A stretch of DNA of 64,000 nt, from the NCBI GenBank assembly GCA_000467715.1, contig AJFK01000084.1, positions 1 to 64,000 on the forward strand, in the 5' to 3' direction. The notes beneath the pieces are model-generated. The model was not told where the DNA came from. It searched no databases and saw only the letters and a list, made by a program, of their open reading frames with translations. Of this stretch, positions 22,807 through 34,318 are shown one piece after another. Made by a program: the position numbers and the translations under genes. Each line of letters begins with the position of its first letter. Within the stretch, counting starts at the first letter, position 1. The stretch is from Hysterium pulicare CBS 123377. Lineage: Eukaryota > Ascomycota > Dothideomycetes > Hysteriales > Hysteriaceae.

Positions 22807-25443
22807 ATGTCATTTCAGCGTTTCTTGGGCTCTCCATTCATTGGAAATGCCACAAATGATGGACTCTCCGCTTGGAAGAAGGATCCAACTACTCGGAGCT
22901 CAATTTCACTCGCGGCTATCGTTGCGACACTTGTACCCACACTCGTGACTGCCATCCTCCAGCTTGCCATATTCATCGCTATACGAAGCAGGTGCCGTAA
23001 AATCTACTCACCACGAACGTATATTGGTACCATACCTGAAAAGGACCGGACACCATCCGAGAGCCGCTCATATTTCAGCTGGTTCCATACTTTCAAAGTG
23101 ATCGATGACAAGTTCTTTCTGTACCACCAGTCTCTTGATGGCTATCTTTATATGCGTTTCCTTCGGACCATTGTCTTCATCTGCGTCGTCGGCTCCTTAC
23201 TCACATGGCCAATCTTGATGCCTGTAAACGCCACAGGAGGCGGAAGTTCCACCCAACTCGAACGGCTTGGAATTGGTAATGTCGCCAAAAAGAACCATCT
23301 GTATGCCCATGCTGTGATGGCATGGGTTTTCTTCGGCTTTATCATGTTCCTCGTCGCCCGCGAACGGATATGGCTCATTAGTGTACGGCAGGCATGGAAC
23401 CTATCCAAGTCCAATGCGAAGCGCCTATCTTCACGGACTGTACTCTTCCTCTCAGCGCCCAAGGAAGCTCTTAAGCCAGACAATATGCATCGTTTCTTTG
23501 GCAATGACGCTCAGCAACTTTGGCCGGTAACAAAGGCAGATGATCTTGAGGCACTGGTGTCTGATAGGAACGGAAAATTGTCACAATTGGAGAGTGCCGA
23601 GGTCACATTCATTCAGACGGCAAATAAAAAGGGCAGGAAAAGCCGCCGAAAGAACGACTCCCGGAATGGAAACCAACCTGGTTATAATGATCTTCCGGAC
23701 TCGGTGAAGAAATCCTTGAGGCCCACACACCGATTGAAGACGACTACTCGTGTTGGTCGGAAGGTGGATGCCATAGAGTGGTGTCGGGAACAGTTGAAAG
23801 CAAAAGATGAGGAAATTGAAAAGTCGCGGGATTCATACACAGCACCCGACAGTCACCATGCCGCAGCGGTGTTCGTAGAGTTTAAGACCCAGGCTGCTGC
23901 TCAAAGAGCCTACCAACATGTTGCATCCTCACAGATACTTGCTCTACAGCCTAGATATATCGGCGTTATACCTAAAGAAGTGGTCTGGAGCAACTTATCG
24001 ATTACTCCTGCCAAGAGGATATCTCAAGAGTACGCTGCGCATGCGATAGTCATAGCAATCATCCTGTTATGGTCCTTCATCAGCGCTTTCGTTGGTGCTT
24101 GGTCGAATGTCAGCTACTTGGCTCGAAACTACAAATTCCTTGGGTTCATCAACAACCTTCCAGATTATGTTGTCGGCCTACTCTCTGGACTTCTCCCACC
24201 TCTCGCAACTAGCTTGTTGTCTTCTTACGTGCCGAACATATTTAGGTACATTGCAAAATCTTTCGGACAACCTACCAATACGTCAGCGGAGCTAAAGGTC
24301 CAAAGTTGGTACTATGTATTCCAAGTCTTACAGGTGTTTCTCGTTACTTCAATATCATCAGCAACCGCTGCGTCACTAGCAGGGAGAGTTCTGCAGGACC
24401 CAGGAACCATACCACAATTTCTGGGTAAACAGATTCCCACAGCTTCTAATTTCTACCTCACATACTTCATTTTGCAAGGCACAGCGTCTGCTGCGCAGAA
24501 TGTGTTGAATTACTCCGACCTCCTGCAGTACCTATTTTACGACTATGTCTTCGACAAGACGCCTCGTCAGAAGTACGAACGGTACACTCAAATGAAGGGG
24601 ATTGCCTGGGGAAAGGTCTACCCAAAGTTCACCAACTTCGCAATCATAGCAATTGTGTATACCTGCATGCAACCTCTCGTTCCTGCCTTCGCCGCCGCCG
24701 GCGTTTGGCTATACTACCTTAGCTACCGCTATAACCTCCTCTTTGTAATTCAAACTAAAATCGACACGAAAGGCCAATGCTATACTCGCGCTCTTCAACA
24801 ACTCCTTACAGGCGTCTATATCGCCGAACTTTGCCTGATAGGCCTTTTCGGCGTCCGAGAAGCGACTGGCCCTTCAGTCATGACTGCCATTCTGTTCATT
24901 CTTACAATTATCTACAACTACACCATGAATCGCCACCTCAATCCATTGGAGCAATTCCTCCCTGCAGATCTCTCCAACAACTTTGAAGAGCAAGACGAAT
25001 CCGCACCCCTTCTCTCCGCAGCTGAAGAAGGTGAAGCAGGTCCCGAATACGAATCCCGCATCCATCATCTCGGTGCAGAAGCCCGTATTCCCAAAAAGGT
25101 CGTCGATCCCGTTGCAAACTTCTTCGAACCACACATCTTCGCTACGCACAAAGCGATGAAAGCATGGCTTGCAGACGGCGACTTCAATGACGACGATGTC
25201 CCTGAGTACTCAGAGGAAGATTTAAAAAAGGCGTATCTCAATCCGGCGTTTACAAGTAAGATGCCGAGAGTTTGGTTACCGAAGGATGGAATGGGAGTTA
25301 GTAAGAAAGAGATTCAAGAGAATGAGGAGGTGGGTTTAAGTGCTACGGATCAGGGAGCTTGGGTAGATGAGAAAGGCACGGTGAAGTGGGACGAGAATGA
25401 TTTTGAAAACGTGCCAATTTTCAAGGTTCCAACGAAGTATTAG
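22807..25443 (+). CDS. CSC1/RSN1-type membrane channel (DUF221, OSCA/TMEM63 family)
   Basis: A single 878-residue frame. Membrane spans lie near 32-60, 121-140 and 167-184. They are followed by a long cytosolic loop (about 190-400) with the RNA-recognition-like fold typical of the family and by a C-terminal membrane block containing the conserved FINNLPDYVVGLLSGLLPP and YVFDKTPR segments. The tail is acidic and charged. The family forms hyperosmolality- or stretch-gated cation channels, or lipid scramblases, at the plasma membrane or ER. The N-terminal span precedes the loop as expected, so the start is credible. Confidence 0.93.
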   Translation: MSFQRFLGSPFIGNATNDGLSAWKKDPTTRSSISLAAIVATLVPTLVTAILQLAIFIAIRSRCRKIYSPRTYIGTIPEKDRTPSESRSYFSWFHTFKVIDDKFFLYHQSLDGYLYMRFLRTIVFICVVGSLLTWPILMPVNATGGGSSTQLERLGIGNVAKKNHLYAHAVMAWVFFGFIMFLVARERIWLISVRQAWNLSKSNAKRLSSRTVLFLSAPKEALKPDNMHRFFGNDAQQLWPVTKADDLEALVSDRNGKLSQLESAEVTFIQTANKKGRKSRRKNDSRNGNQPGYNDLPDSVKKSLRPTHRLKTTTRVGRKVDAIEWCREQLKAKDEEIEKSRDSYTAPDSHHAAAVFVEFKTQAAAQRAYQHVASSQILALQPRYIGVIPKEVVWSNLSITPAKRISQEYAAHAIVIAIILLWSFISAFVGAWSNVSYLARNYKFLGFINNLPDYVVGLLSGLLPPLATSLLSSYVPNIFRYIAKSFGQPTNTSAELKVQSWYYVFQVLQVFLVTSISSATAASLAGRVLQDPGTIPQFLGKQIPTASNFYLTYFILQGTASAAQNVLNYSDLLQYLFYDYVFDKTPRQKYERYTQMKGIAWGKVYPKFTNFAIIAIVYTCMQPLVPAFAAAGVWLYYLSYRYNLLFVIQTKIDTKGQCYTRALQQLLTGVYIAELCLIGLFGVREATGPSVMTAILFILTIIYNYTMNRHLNPLEQFLPADLSNNFEEQDESAPLLSAAEEGEAGPEYESRIHHLGAEARIPKKVVDPVANFFEPHIFATHKAMKAWLADGDFNDDDVPEYSEEDLKKAYLNPAFTSKMPRVWLPKDGMGVSKKEIQENEEVGLSATDQGAWVDEKGTVKWDENDFENVPIFKVPTKY

Positions 25444-26132
25444 GGGAGGGAGGACGTACGGATATTGTCTTTTTATGGCTATGAAATTGTTTTCTGCATG
25501 GAAGGTTGTGAGCATACTATTACGGCGTAAGAGAACAACCTCCACATTTCATATAGCACTATGCAGAGCAGCAAATCTTTGAAATCAATATGAATGTATT
25601 AAAAGTCGCTTGCCTGGCTGCAGTTAGCTGCTCAGTTGTCGATAAAGTTTTTTTGCACACGGTATACTTCACTAAAAGACAACTTAGGTCTTAACACAAG
25701 CCAGTAAACACACTTTTAGCATCCTTAAATTACTATATCCTATAAGATTATATAAAATTTCTACTTATTAAATATTGAAATTTATAAGTCTCTAGAGCTA
25801 TAAGTGGATTAGACTAATGGCAAAGGGTTTCTGTGCTGTCGCCATCTGCAGTCATAGCCCGTTTGACTGATAGCACATAGCCGAGTATAAAGAACTTCTG
25901 GAGATCTTGAATACATCCCAATAGCATATTTTCTCTCTCTCTTGACATGTACTTGAACTACGGACCAACAAGCCAATCATCATCATCCTCGGGATCGGCC
26001 CGCAAGTCTCGGCTCCAATTCCGCATTCTCGGGAACCCGCGAAAGCTTGGTGCTATCATTGTCTCTCGTCATCATCGATTTAATAGAAATAATAAAGTAC
26101 ACATGCCACGAACCCAGTGAGCAGCCACTATA
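25444..26132. other. Intergenic with AT-rich, possibly mutated block
   Basis: From about 25690 to 25830 the sequence is strongly AT-rich with many TA steps, as in fragments altered by repeat-induced mutation. The rest is promoter of the RTC5 gene. No gene seen. Confidence 0.45.
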
Positions 26133-28118
26133 ATGGGTCAAGGAAGCTCCGCAGAAGCTGCACCTCCATCTCTAGGTACCTTTCCTCTACATATCAACGG
26201 CTCCATCCGTAGCTCTCCTCAAGCTCCTGGCAGCTCCCATACCCCGATTAGATCGCATGCTAAATACATCTTAGAACAGCTCAGTCGCGCACTCGCGCAC
26301 CGCTTCGCCCAGAAATGCTACACGCCTCTCGAGCTCTACTGCTTCACCTCGGTCTTCCGCTCCCTCGCCGACACCGAGTCCGGGATCCGATACTGGAGCG
26401 AGAGCACACTATGTCGGTTTCTTGAGCTACCGGATGCTCTGGGCGCGGGTTCCGTGGTCTTTCACATGGCTAGTTATCTCGGGGCTTTCCCGTTTCCGAG
26501 TCAGGCTCCGGCGATTCTTACGAATGAGGCGCTGGTGAAGGTTGTTACGATACTGACGGAAAGGTATGGGGCTGTTATCAAGAAGCGGGGAAGGGAGATG
26601 TGGTTAAGGGAGATTTATCGGAGTTTGGCGGTTTATGATAGGGGGGTAGATGTGAGTATGGAGAAGGGTAGAAGCTCCAAAGAGCTGGATGGTGGAATCA
26701 ATAGTGGAGGTAATAGCCAAGGCTTCGATATCGACAAGCCTGAAGATGAGGACGAGGGTGAAGAGCAAGATGATGATGAGCTAGTGTTGGCTGCATTAGA
26801 CTCAATGGACGCCATTGAAGTATTTAAACACGGCGAAAGATCCAACGTCCATCACTCCATCATTCCAACGGATAATCTACTAAAGCTCGTCGAGCTACTC
26901 CTGCTCATCGCACCAATCGACCCGCAGGAAAGCCTCTCCACATTCGCTTCTCAACTATCAGATGACCGAATATCAGACCTGAGAAGAACAGCAAATGTAA
27001 TCGTCTCATCGTTCGGTGTCGAAGACAACCCAGGCATCACATTCAGAACATTCACTGCCGTCGTCTCTTCCTCCCTACCCTATCTCTTCAACGGTCTAAA
27101 CCCCCTCTTCGAGCGCTTCCTCTTCGCGAAGGACTTCGATCTTTCCAAACGAAAGTCCGACTCCCAAAACGCCCTCCCCCAGTTCCCAGTAATACCGGAA
27201 CCGAAGACCCTCCCACCTCCCGAACCCATCCTCCGCGAACCAGGGGAAATCCTAGACCAAACACTACTCAGCCAACTCTCCTTCTTCATAGAAGGCAGCA
27301 ACCTCTTCCGCCGCCTGCGCCCCCTCTACTCAGGAAACACATCCGGCTTCAGCATGGGATCCTTCGAGAAAGCCGTCTTCAACTGGCGCGCTCCCTCCCT
27401 CCTCCTAGTCTCAGGGACACTCCTCTCATCCATACCGACTAACGCCCGCGAACGCAGTTTCGCCGACTCTCTGCCTCCAAAGCGACTGCCCAACAGTCTA
27501 TCCCACACGCCGTCCCTACAACAAGAAAGCACGACGCTGACATTCGGCGCATACATCCCTGTCCACTGGAAACAAACACACAAGACCTGTTTCAGTGATA
27601 GCTCGACTCTACTCTTCCAACTATCGCCCGTGCACGATGTCTTCGCTGCGTCGTCGTTTAGTTCAGACTATGCTTACTTCAATAAACTGCTAACGCGGCC
27701 CTCTGGGATAGGCTTCGGTACCCCGATACCGCAACAAACGCACCACTCCCTCGCCCACTCTTCTTCCTCACAGTCTCATATCTCCCTCGGACCAGTATCT
27801 CTACATCTCGATGACGCGCTCGAATTCGGTGTGTTCACGCATATTTCCACCGGAGGGGGCTCGTTTCACTCGTCGCAGCTGCCTTGTCGGAAACACAGAG
27901 ACTGGCAGGATCGGTTTGAGATTGAGAGTTTGGAGGTTTGGGGCTGTGGTGGGGATGCGGAGGCGGAGCAGCAGAGGAAGCAGTGGGCTTGGGAGGAGAG
28001 GGAGGCGGAGATGAGACGGAGAGTCAATCTGGGGACTGGGGATATTGATGCAGATAGGGAATTGCTCAAGATGGCTGGGCTTATTAGTGGGGATAGAAGT
28101 GGAGGTTCGATGGGTTGA
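26133..28118 (+). CDS. rtc5: TLDc-domain protein, RTC5-like
   Basis: 661 residues without intron. The N terminus [10 protein letters not shown] fits an N-myristoylation site (G2, S6), as in fungal RTC5. A conserved helical region follows ([19 protein letters not shown]), then an acidic spacer. A C-terminal TLDc domain covers about residues 400-640 ([40 protein letters not shown]). TLDc proteins such as yeast Rtc5 and mammalian TLDC1/mEAK7 act on the V-ATPase or lysosome surface. The name restriction of telomere capping comes from a yeast screen. The N-myristoyltransferase that could modify it is encoded 1 kb away, which is probably chance. Confidence 0.9.
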   Translation: MGQGSSAEAAPPSLGTFPLHINGSIRSSPQAPGSSHTPIRSHAKYILEQLSRALAHRFAQKCYTPLELYCFTSVFRSLADTESGIRYWSESTLCRFLELPDALGAGSVVFHMASYLGAFPFPSQAPAILTNEALVKVVTILTERYGAVIKKRGREMWLREIYRSLAVYDRGVDVSMEKGRSSKELDGGINSGGNSQGFDIDKPEDEDEGEEQDDDELVLAALDSMDAIEVFKHGERSNVHHSIIPTDNLLKLVELLLLIAPIDPQESLSTFASQLSDDRISDLRRTANVIVSSFGVEDNPGITFRTFTAVVSSSLPYLFNGLNPLFERFLFAKDFDLSKRKSDSQNALPQFPVIPEPKTLPPPEPILREPGEILDQTLLSQLSFFIEGSNLFRRLRPLYSGNTSGFSMGSFEKAVFNWRAPSLLLVSGTLLSSIPTNARERSFADSLPPKRLPNSLSHTPSLQQESTTLTFGAYIPVHWKQTHKTCFSDSSTLLFQLSPVHDVFAASSFSSDYAYFNKLLTRPSGIGFGTPIPQQTHHSLAHSSSSQSHISLGPVSLHLDDALEFGVFTHISTGGGSFHSSQLPCRKHRDWQDRFEIESLEVWGCGGDAEAEQQRKQWAWEEREAEMRRRVNLGTGDIDADRELLKMAGLISGDRSGGSMG

Positions 28119-28500
28119 TGCTTGGTTAGTTGGATTGGATGCATATACTGGCCGGCTGGCGTTTAAGATGGGGGTTTGGGGTATGATTACATGAATTCAA
28201 TGATATGATGCTGAACGAGTCATGCTGGCTTCTGTCATACGATACACTCTCTTCCTTTTGATTGAAACATACCGTTTCCTCTAGGTAGTCCCCTGGCAGC
28301 AAGACTCATTCCCACAATAGCAGAGATCTATCCTCGCCCATCCAGCGCCATCAATACACATAACATAAAATACACATCTCCTCTCAACCGACCCCATCAA
28401 TCCCCGCTCATATATTCCATCTCATCCTTGCCTAAAAGCCCCCAAGTCAGTACAATCCCATTCCACCAAACAAACAAGAAAACCCTCGAACCCAACAAAC
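28119..28500. other. Convergent 3' ends of RTC5 and bL36m genes
   Basis: Two 3' UTRs. The A/C-rich stretch before 28500 lies just downstream of the bL36m stop. No gene seen. Confidence 0.5.
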
Positions 28501-28815
28501 TCACCTCTGCTTATGTTTCGGATTCTTACTACAAATAATATAAACGTACTTCCCTCCCTTCCGCCTCACGCTCTTACACCCATCACACAGCTTCTTCACC
28601 GAGCTGCGCACTTTCATGCCTCGCATTTGCTGCTGTCCTAGACTCGTTGTTGGCGTCCGCATTTGCGAAGAGATCGTGGGTCGTTGCCATGTCCGCTGCG
28701 ATAAGAACTGGGATTTGGTTTGGGTGTGGAGGGAGCATCGAGGGGTGTTGGAGAGGAGGCGGGTGGAGGAAAAGAGGGTTTGGCGGAGAGGGAGGAGGAG
28801 GGTTCGGGGGAGCAT
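28501..28815 (-). CDS. rtc6: Mitochondrial large-subunit ribosomal protein bL36m
   Basis: 104 residues. The first 65 look like a mitochondrial targeting sequence (Arg/Ser/Thr-rich, nearly no acidic residues). The remainder [20 protein letters not shown] with [17 protein letters not shown] is a complete bL36, with the CxxC...C...H zinc ligands. The bacterial protein is only about 38 residues long, matching this tail. The start was set at [10 protein letters not shown] because the upstream in-frame text is not presequence-like. Confidence 0.95.
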   Translation of the reverse strand: MLPRTLLLPLRQTLFSSTRLLSNTPRCSLHTQTKSQFLSQRTWQRPTISSQMRTPTTSLGQQQMRGMKVRSSVKKLCDGCKSVRRKGGKYVYIICSKNPKHKQR

Positions 28816-29257
28816 TTTTGGGATGCTTTGGTTCGGACGAGAGTGGTGGAAGGAGAGGGTGGAGGAGGGAGTAGGGTCAATCGATGGCAATGGTATGACT
28901 TGCGCCTGGATAAAAGGCCCCTGGTGGTTTTGACCTCCGCCCTGTTTTGTGTCGATGGGGGAGAAGTGCGGTTGCGATGATGGAGATAAGTTCACGAGGT
29001 GGATGATCAAGAAAAGACGAAGCACGTGAGTTCGCGTCCGTGCGCGAGATTGGTCTTCCTAAAACGTCATGAGGGAACAAATTCTATGCTTTTGTTTGAA
29101 ATGATAGACGACTTCCATGTTGATATCTATTGCAGCACTACTATGCTCGATATTTACTCCATGCCAGCTCTAACCATGCAATGCATACTTGAAATGGCTT
29201 TAAGCAGAAGGAAACCCCTCATGCCATCCACTCCAAGCTCAGGATATCTCCGAGTAC
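28816..29257. other. bL36m promoter and NMT 3' side
   Basis: About 440 bases between the bL36m start and the NMT stop, both on the minus strand. No gene seen. Confidence 0.5.
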
Positions 29258-31102
29258 TTAAAGCATCACAACACCGACACCACCGCTATTCTTCTCGCTA
29301 GGTTGACTCTTCGCATCAATTCCTCCCCCAATCGGAGCCGCGCGATAGTTGAAGAGGTAGTAGTGGAGCATGCCGTCGCCGGCACCGAAGCGTTGATCTT
29401 CGAGGAAGAGAGGGTTGTCGATTAGCGTTAGGGCATTGAAGACGTCGAATTTCTCCTGTGACTTGATTAGTAACAGCCTTCAATGGCAAGCTCTGGTTTC
29501 CAAGAATATCGGTAATTCAGCTCCAGGGAAGGGGAAGGGGAGGGGAAAGAATATGAGCAACTTACGTTCTTCGCCAAAATCAATGCATCCTTAACCAGCT
29601 TATTCAGTCTCGGTTTCAGCAAGTCCTTGTCTTTCTCGAAAGCAGTCTCAGTCGCGTAGTAGAACAAATACGCCGCTCTCACAGTCTTATGCTTCTTGTT
29701 CCCAATCACAGTGCTCTCGAGACAGTAGAATGAGAAGTAATCCGTGATTTTCTTCGTCGAGGGATCTTCCACCACATAACTCCAAACAACCTGCTCTTTA
29801 GAATCTTTGGCGGGGTACAGCCAGTGCTCGACTTCCTCCTTCGTGAAGACTTGCGCCATGTCTGTGCGTGCGAGATATCGTTTCAGGAGATCGAGTACTG
29901 TAACCATGTCTTCTGGTTTCATGAGTCGCAGACCAGGCGTTGTAGTCTTTTCGGGAAGTTTGTATTTGATGATTTGTCTCTGCTTCGTGCTACCTTGTGG
30001 CAGTGGCGAAAAACCCACATCATAGAGCTTCTCCCAATCTAGCGCTCTGTGGAAGTAGCGACATGTTGAGACGGGTGTCGGTAACAGTGACCCAACGGTG
30101 TAGATAGCTTGGTATACGTTTACGAGGTAGCAGCGGCGAGTGATCTCTTTGATGAGGACAGGTGCGAGACGTTTTGAGCGGAGTTTCTTGTGGACGCAGA
30201 GGAAGTTGATTTCGGAGCAGGAGAGGACGTTTTCTCGAACGCGGAGTTGGACTGGTATACCGGATATAAAGGCAACAAGCTTCTTGGATCCCGTTGCCCG
30301 AACGCCAACGTGCCATTCTTTTCGCCAGCCGGGAGCTTTCAAGGCCCTGGTGCTATTAGCTTCTACTCCTTACGAGAAGGAATTCTGGGGAAGGTTTGTG
30401 TACTCACCAGTTCAGAAATGAAGGCGAGTACTTAAACCTAAACATAGCCTCCGTATCCTCGACATAATGATTGCTCAACAGATCGTAAACCTCGTCCAAT
30501 TCTTTCTCATCCTCCAGATCCATCGTCACCCACTCGAAGCCAGGATACATAGGACTCGGATCTTTATCCACCCTATCGGGATCAATCTGCTTGATTGGTC
30601 CCTCTTGTATCTTCTCCTTCCCTTTCGCCATCTCTTCGAAGCTTGTAACCGGCTGGGTCTTCCAGAATGCATGACTTGCCATATCCTTGACGTTCTTTCC
30701 CGTCGGCGCTATGCCAGTGAGCAGTTCACTGACGTTGAGTTTCTTCATCATGCTTTCTATTTCCGCTTTCGATTTTCCTTTCTCTTGCAGTTCGCTCTTG
30801 AGCGCGGGATTGGCGTCCAAGAGCATGTTCATCTGCTCTTTACTCAAGTGCTCCCCGGCTGGTTTGTCCTCTGCATGTTCCTTTCCTTTCCCCGTCAACA
30901 CATCCTTAATCTTCCGCTTCCTACTCTTCTTCTTTTTTTGCTTGGCTCCGTCTGCCCCTTCTATTACCTCTTCACCTCCACCTTCCTCCCCGCTGCTCTC
31001 CCGTTCCTCGGCGTCTTTTGCATGGGAGGATTCGGCGACGGCTTCAGTGACTGCTTCGGCGGTAGTGGATGGATCGGTGAGTTTAGATTCTTCTTGAGGC
31101 AT
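29258..31102 (-). CDS. nmt1: Glycylpeptide N-myristoyltransferase
   Basis: Exons 30408-31102, 29566-30346 and 29258-29455 give 557 residues. The enzyme transfers myristate from myristoyl-CoA to N-terminal glycine. An N-terminal Lys-rich segment ([10 protein letters not shown]), typical of ribosome-binding NMT leaders, precedes the core. Core landmarks are [39 protein letters not shown] and the [17 protein letters not shown] region. The protein ends GGVGVVML, the invariant C terminus whose carboxylate takes part in catalysis. Introns are 61 and 110 nt. Confidence 0.97.
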
Positions 31103-32113
31103 TATGGGCGGGTAGCGGGTAAATTGGTGGAAGTTCTTGTTGAAGGGTTGACTTTAAGGCTGGGTGGGCTGTGTTTTGATGATGGTGGGGTCGTGCTTTG
31201 CCGAGCTGTGGATGACGGAGAGGGGTTCTTAAAACCTCCAAATCTCGGGGCTGCCTGGGACTGAAGAACAAGGATGGATTATAGTCATGGGAAAAGGCGC
31301 AGATTTCGACTGTCCTTATGGGTATTGAGCTACTGCTGCCTGCGCAGACTATTGGAGCCACTCCCTCATCGTGACTGAGTAGTAAGGCCATTATGATTAG
31401 ATGGTCAAATCCGACCGTGGTCGAAACAGCAGTGGACCAGGCTATCGTTCGTTGACTAATGGTCAATCAGCATCATTGTTTGCATATACTTGTAGGACTT
31501 ACGTAGTTTTGTTTTGTAGGTTTCGAGGGCTCAAATATCCAAAGAAAGATAAGTATAAAGCTCGCATAATCGCTGACGCGAACTTGTGGATGGATTTTAG
31601 GCATGAGCAAGTAATTTCACTCATCCATCTGAATTCGAGGTAGAGTACTCGTGGCGGAAGAGGAGTTGTTATATTATGGTAAAAGCCTCGCGGGCATGCA
31701 TGCATGAATGTGAAGGATACATATCGCTACAGTCGCTTTGAAATTACTCTAGCATGTGGCCTCGATCCAAAGTCGTGAGATAGAGTCTCCAAGTAAACTA
31801 TACAGAGGTCCAATGCCATATATAGCATTGCCCATTTCATGGCTCCGGTGCGCCAATCGCCAAAAACAAGTACTCCAAAATATAGGTAGGGAAACCACCT
31901 ATCATACAGTCCAAGCAGTTTTCAAATGCTCTCAGTAAAATCCTTGTTGAAGTGAAAACGCCCTATTTGCCTGTAGTCCATTAGAGTCGTCTAGAGTTCA
32001 ATCCCCTGGTTCGTAGTCTCGTATTAACATTTCACACCCCCATGGAAAATTAGAATTTGGAAGCTCTCTCTTTTTCATAATGAACCTCGTTATGTTGAGG
32101 ATTCCATCAAAGA
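31103..32113. other. Intergenic: NMT promoter and downstream UTR
   Basis: About 1 kb. No open frame with motifs. A string near 31995-32020 resembles a tRNA B box, but no cloverleaf forms around it. Confidence 0.45.
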
Positions 32114-33440
32114 CTACCGATTCCCATGAAAATATTCAGGAGATCTCTCATCCACAGGTGTCGGCTCAGTAGTGACATGGATACTCGGTAGTCTCTCTAT
32201 CGATGGTAGTCGTGGACCCCGTGCCCTGACCGGACTCTCATACGGCGGAGCTTCCTCAAATCCCTCGTGTTCGTCGTAATTCGGTGGAGCAGATGTTGGT
32301 ATCTCAATGGGCGATCTTGCACTCCGACTGGCAGACCTTGATCGAGACTGCGCGAGTGAGACAACCTCGAAGTCTTCGTTCCCGCTTTCGCCGCTCGCTG
32401 TACGGTGTGCTTGGGGGAAATCGAAATCATCGGAAGCCCTGGTCGAGACGGAAAGCGCGGAGGAAGCTGATGGACCGCGATAATGGGTGTTCAGCGTTCT
32501 GTTACTCATTGCCCCACTCCTGTAGCTCGTCCCGCCAATTGAGGCCGCAGAATCAAGTAAGGGGCGATTGTCGCTTTCAGAGGAATTCGCGCGTAGGCGG
32601 GTACCATCATGTCTTGCAACACCCAGGTCTCCATATTGGACACTCGATACACGCCTCTCGCGGTTCGCGGATTGATGCTCAACAATAAGCGCAGCGGACA
32701 GATTCTCGGATGCTGCGCTCTCAGCTCGTCGTCGTATCTCTGCTAGAGCTACTGTGTCACCCCTTGCTCGAGCTTCCCTACGCGCCTGTCTTCGTTCCTC
32801 TCGTTCACGTGCTTCGTTTCGACGCGCAAGGCGGATCTGATATAAAGACTCCATCTCTTCTTCTCTCCTTTGCTCTTCCTCGTCTGCCTCTTCGGGGAAC
32901 TCTACAACAGTGTCAATACCCCCTCTTTCGCCCTCTCGAGCCAAGATCCTCTCATTCTCTCGCGCGGCAGGCGAGTATGCGGGAAGCGTCATAACACTTC
33001 GAACCGATGTATTTCGATCGACACCTGCTCCGGTACTTTCATTCGGCCTCTCCGGATCGGTAGTCATCTCCCGATCCCCGCTTCCCCTCCGAGTACCCTG
33101 CTCCAGCTCATTGTTCTGTAGACTCGACGAATATTGAGTTGTCCTGGGTCGTATTCTCCAGCTGAACCTCGAAGGTCCTGTAGAAGCGCCTGATCCACGG
33201 AGTTTCGAGCCACGATGTTTCGCACGGTAAGTCCGATAGGCAAAGACAACAATAATGAGGACGATGATGACTGTAATGACTATGACTGAGGCCTGCGACA
33301 ATCACTTCATCAGCATTCAGATAATGTTGAGGTTATTTGCAAGGCAAGCTTACGACGACGAGGGCAGTGTTGTTATTCCCATCGCTCCCGTCTCGTTTCA
33401 CGACCGCAGATGGCCACTCCGAAGTCACGGGTATCCGCAT
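32114..33440 (-). CDS. Single-span membrane protein with disordered charged tail
   Basis: Exons 33354-33440 and 32114-33292 give 421 residues. A short ectodomain (MRIPVTSEWPSAVV, NNNTALVV with a possible N-glycosylation site) leads into one membrane span (SVIVITVIIVLIIVVFAY). A long Arg/Glu/Ser-rich cytoplasmic tail follows with a coiled Arg/Glu block (EREERRQARREARARG). Near the C terminus are PPNY (a PPxY motif) and EAPPYESP. The frame is open a little further upstream, so the start could be earlier. I know no named family. The layout recalls fungal Rsp5 adaptors or wall sensors, but that is inference. Confidence 0.65.
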
Positions 33441-34318
33441 AGTTATTGCGGATGTTTGTGGACAATCATTCACACGAATTGAGGTATTTCAGGTCCCTTC
33501 GAATATGAGGTCAGACGGCGGGAGGTCGGAAGATTTAGTGACTAGCTGGGGAGGCCTAAGCAGGATAATGGCAGGTAGGCGAGTTGCTCGATTAAACTGC
33601 GAATTGGAAAGATAATTCTCGAATTCAAAATGTAAAGGGACGTGTTTGAGGGTGAGACAAAGAATCAAGGGTAAATTTTGGTCAACAGCGAGGGACTGGG
33701 GGTGTGAAGAAGGATTACGGTGAGGTTGGGGCTGAGGGTCCAAGTATGCGTGGCTCATGAACAGGGTTGGCTTCTGATGGCAAAATCTTGGAAAGTGGCT
33801 GTATAAACGGGCCATTCAAAGGCAATGCACGGCCTTACCGCAGAACGAGAACTCTGATTTGCAGGCTGATGTGAGGGGACAATAGGTGAGCCTTTGCAGT
33901 GCAATGAATGAGTTAAATCTGCCTCGGATCCCTTCAGGCCTACGGAGTAGCGTGTAGTCGTGCACAATTCGGTCAGCCCTGATGCATGAATGGCGGAAGT
34001 CATCGCGCGTGTTGCTATTTCAAGTGACGTCGGAATCAAGGGTAAGCGCTTATGATTGGTCAGCCTTTTATTTTAATCGCCTGGCACTGTTCGAGCCTCC
34101 CAAGGTTATTATCCGAATTGGCACCGGCACTCCGTCTGACAGATGCTTGTAACTCTCTTTCATAAAGCTCGGGTCTATATTATTGTTTTCAAATATATAT
34201 GTATAATTTCGTGCCGGCCATTTCATTCATAATTTATATACTCTCATCCATAAAGCTCTTAATAGGATTATAATATCCCCATTGAAACAAGGGGCAAGGG
34301 AAGAAAAATGACGAAGCC
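33441..34318. other. Intergenic
   Basis: Upstream of one minus-strand gene and downstream of another. The stretch 34140-34280 is AT-rich and fits a 3' UTR. No gene seen. Confidence 0.45.

Noticed and set aside
31990-32020. tRNA B-box-like string GAGTTCAATCCCC
   Set aside because: No matching A box, acceptor stem or anticodon arm around it.
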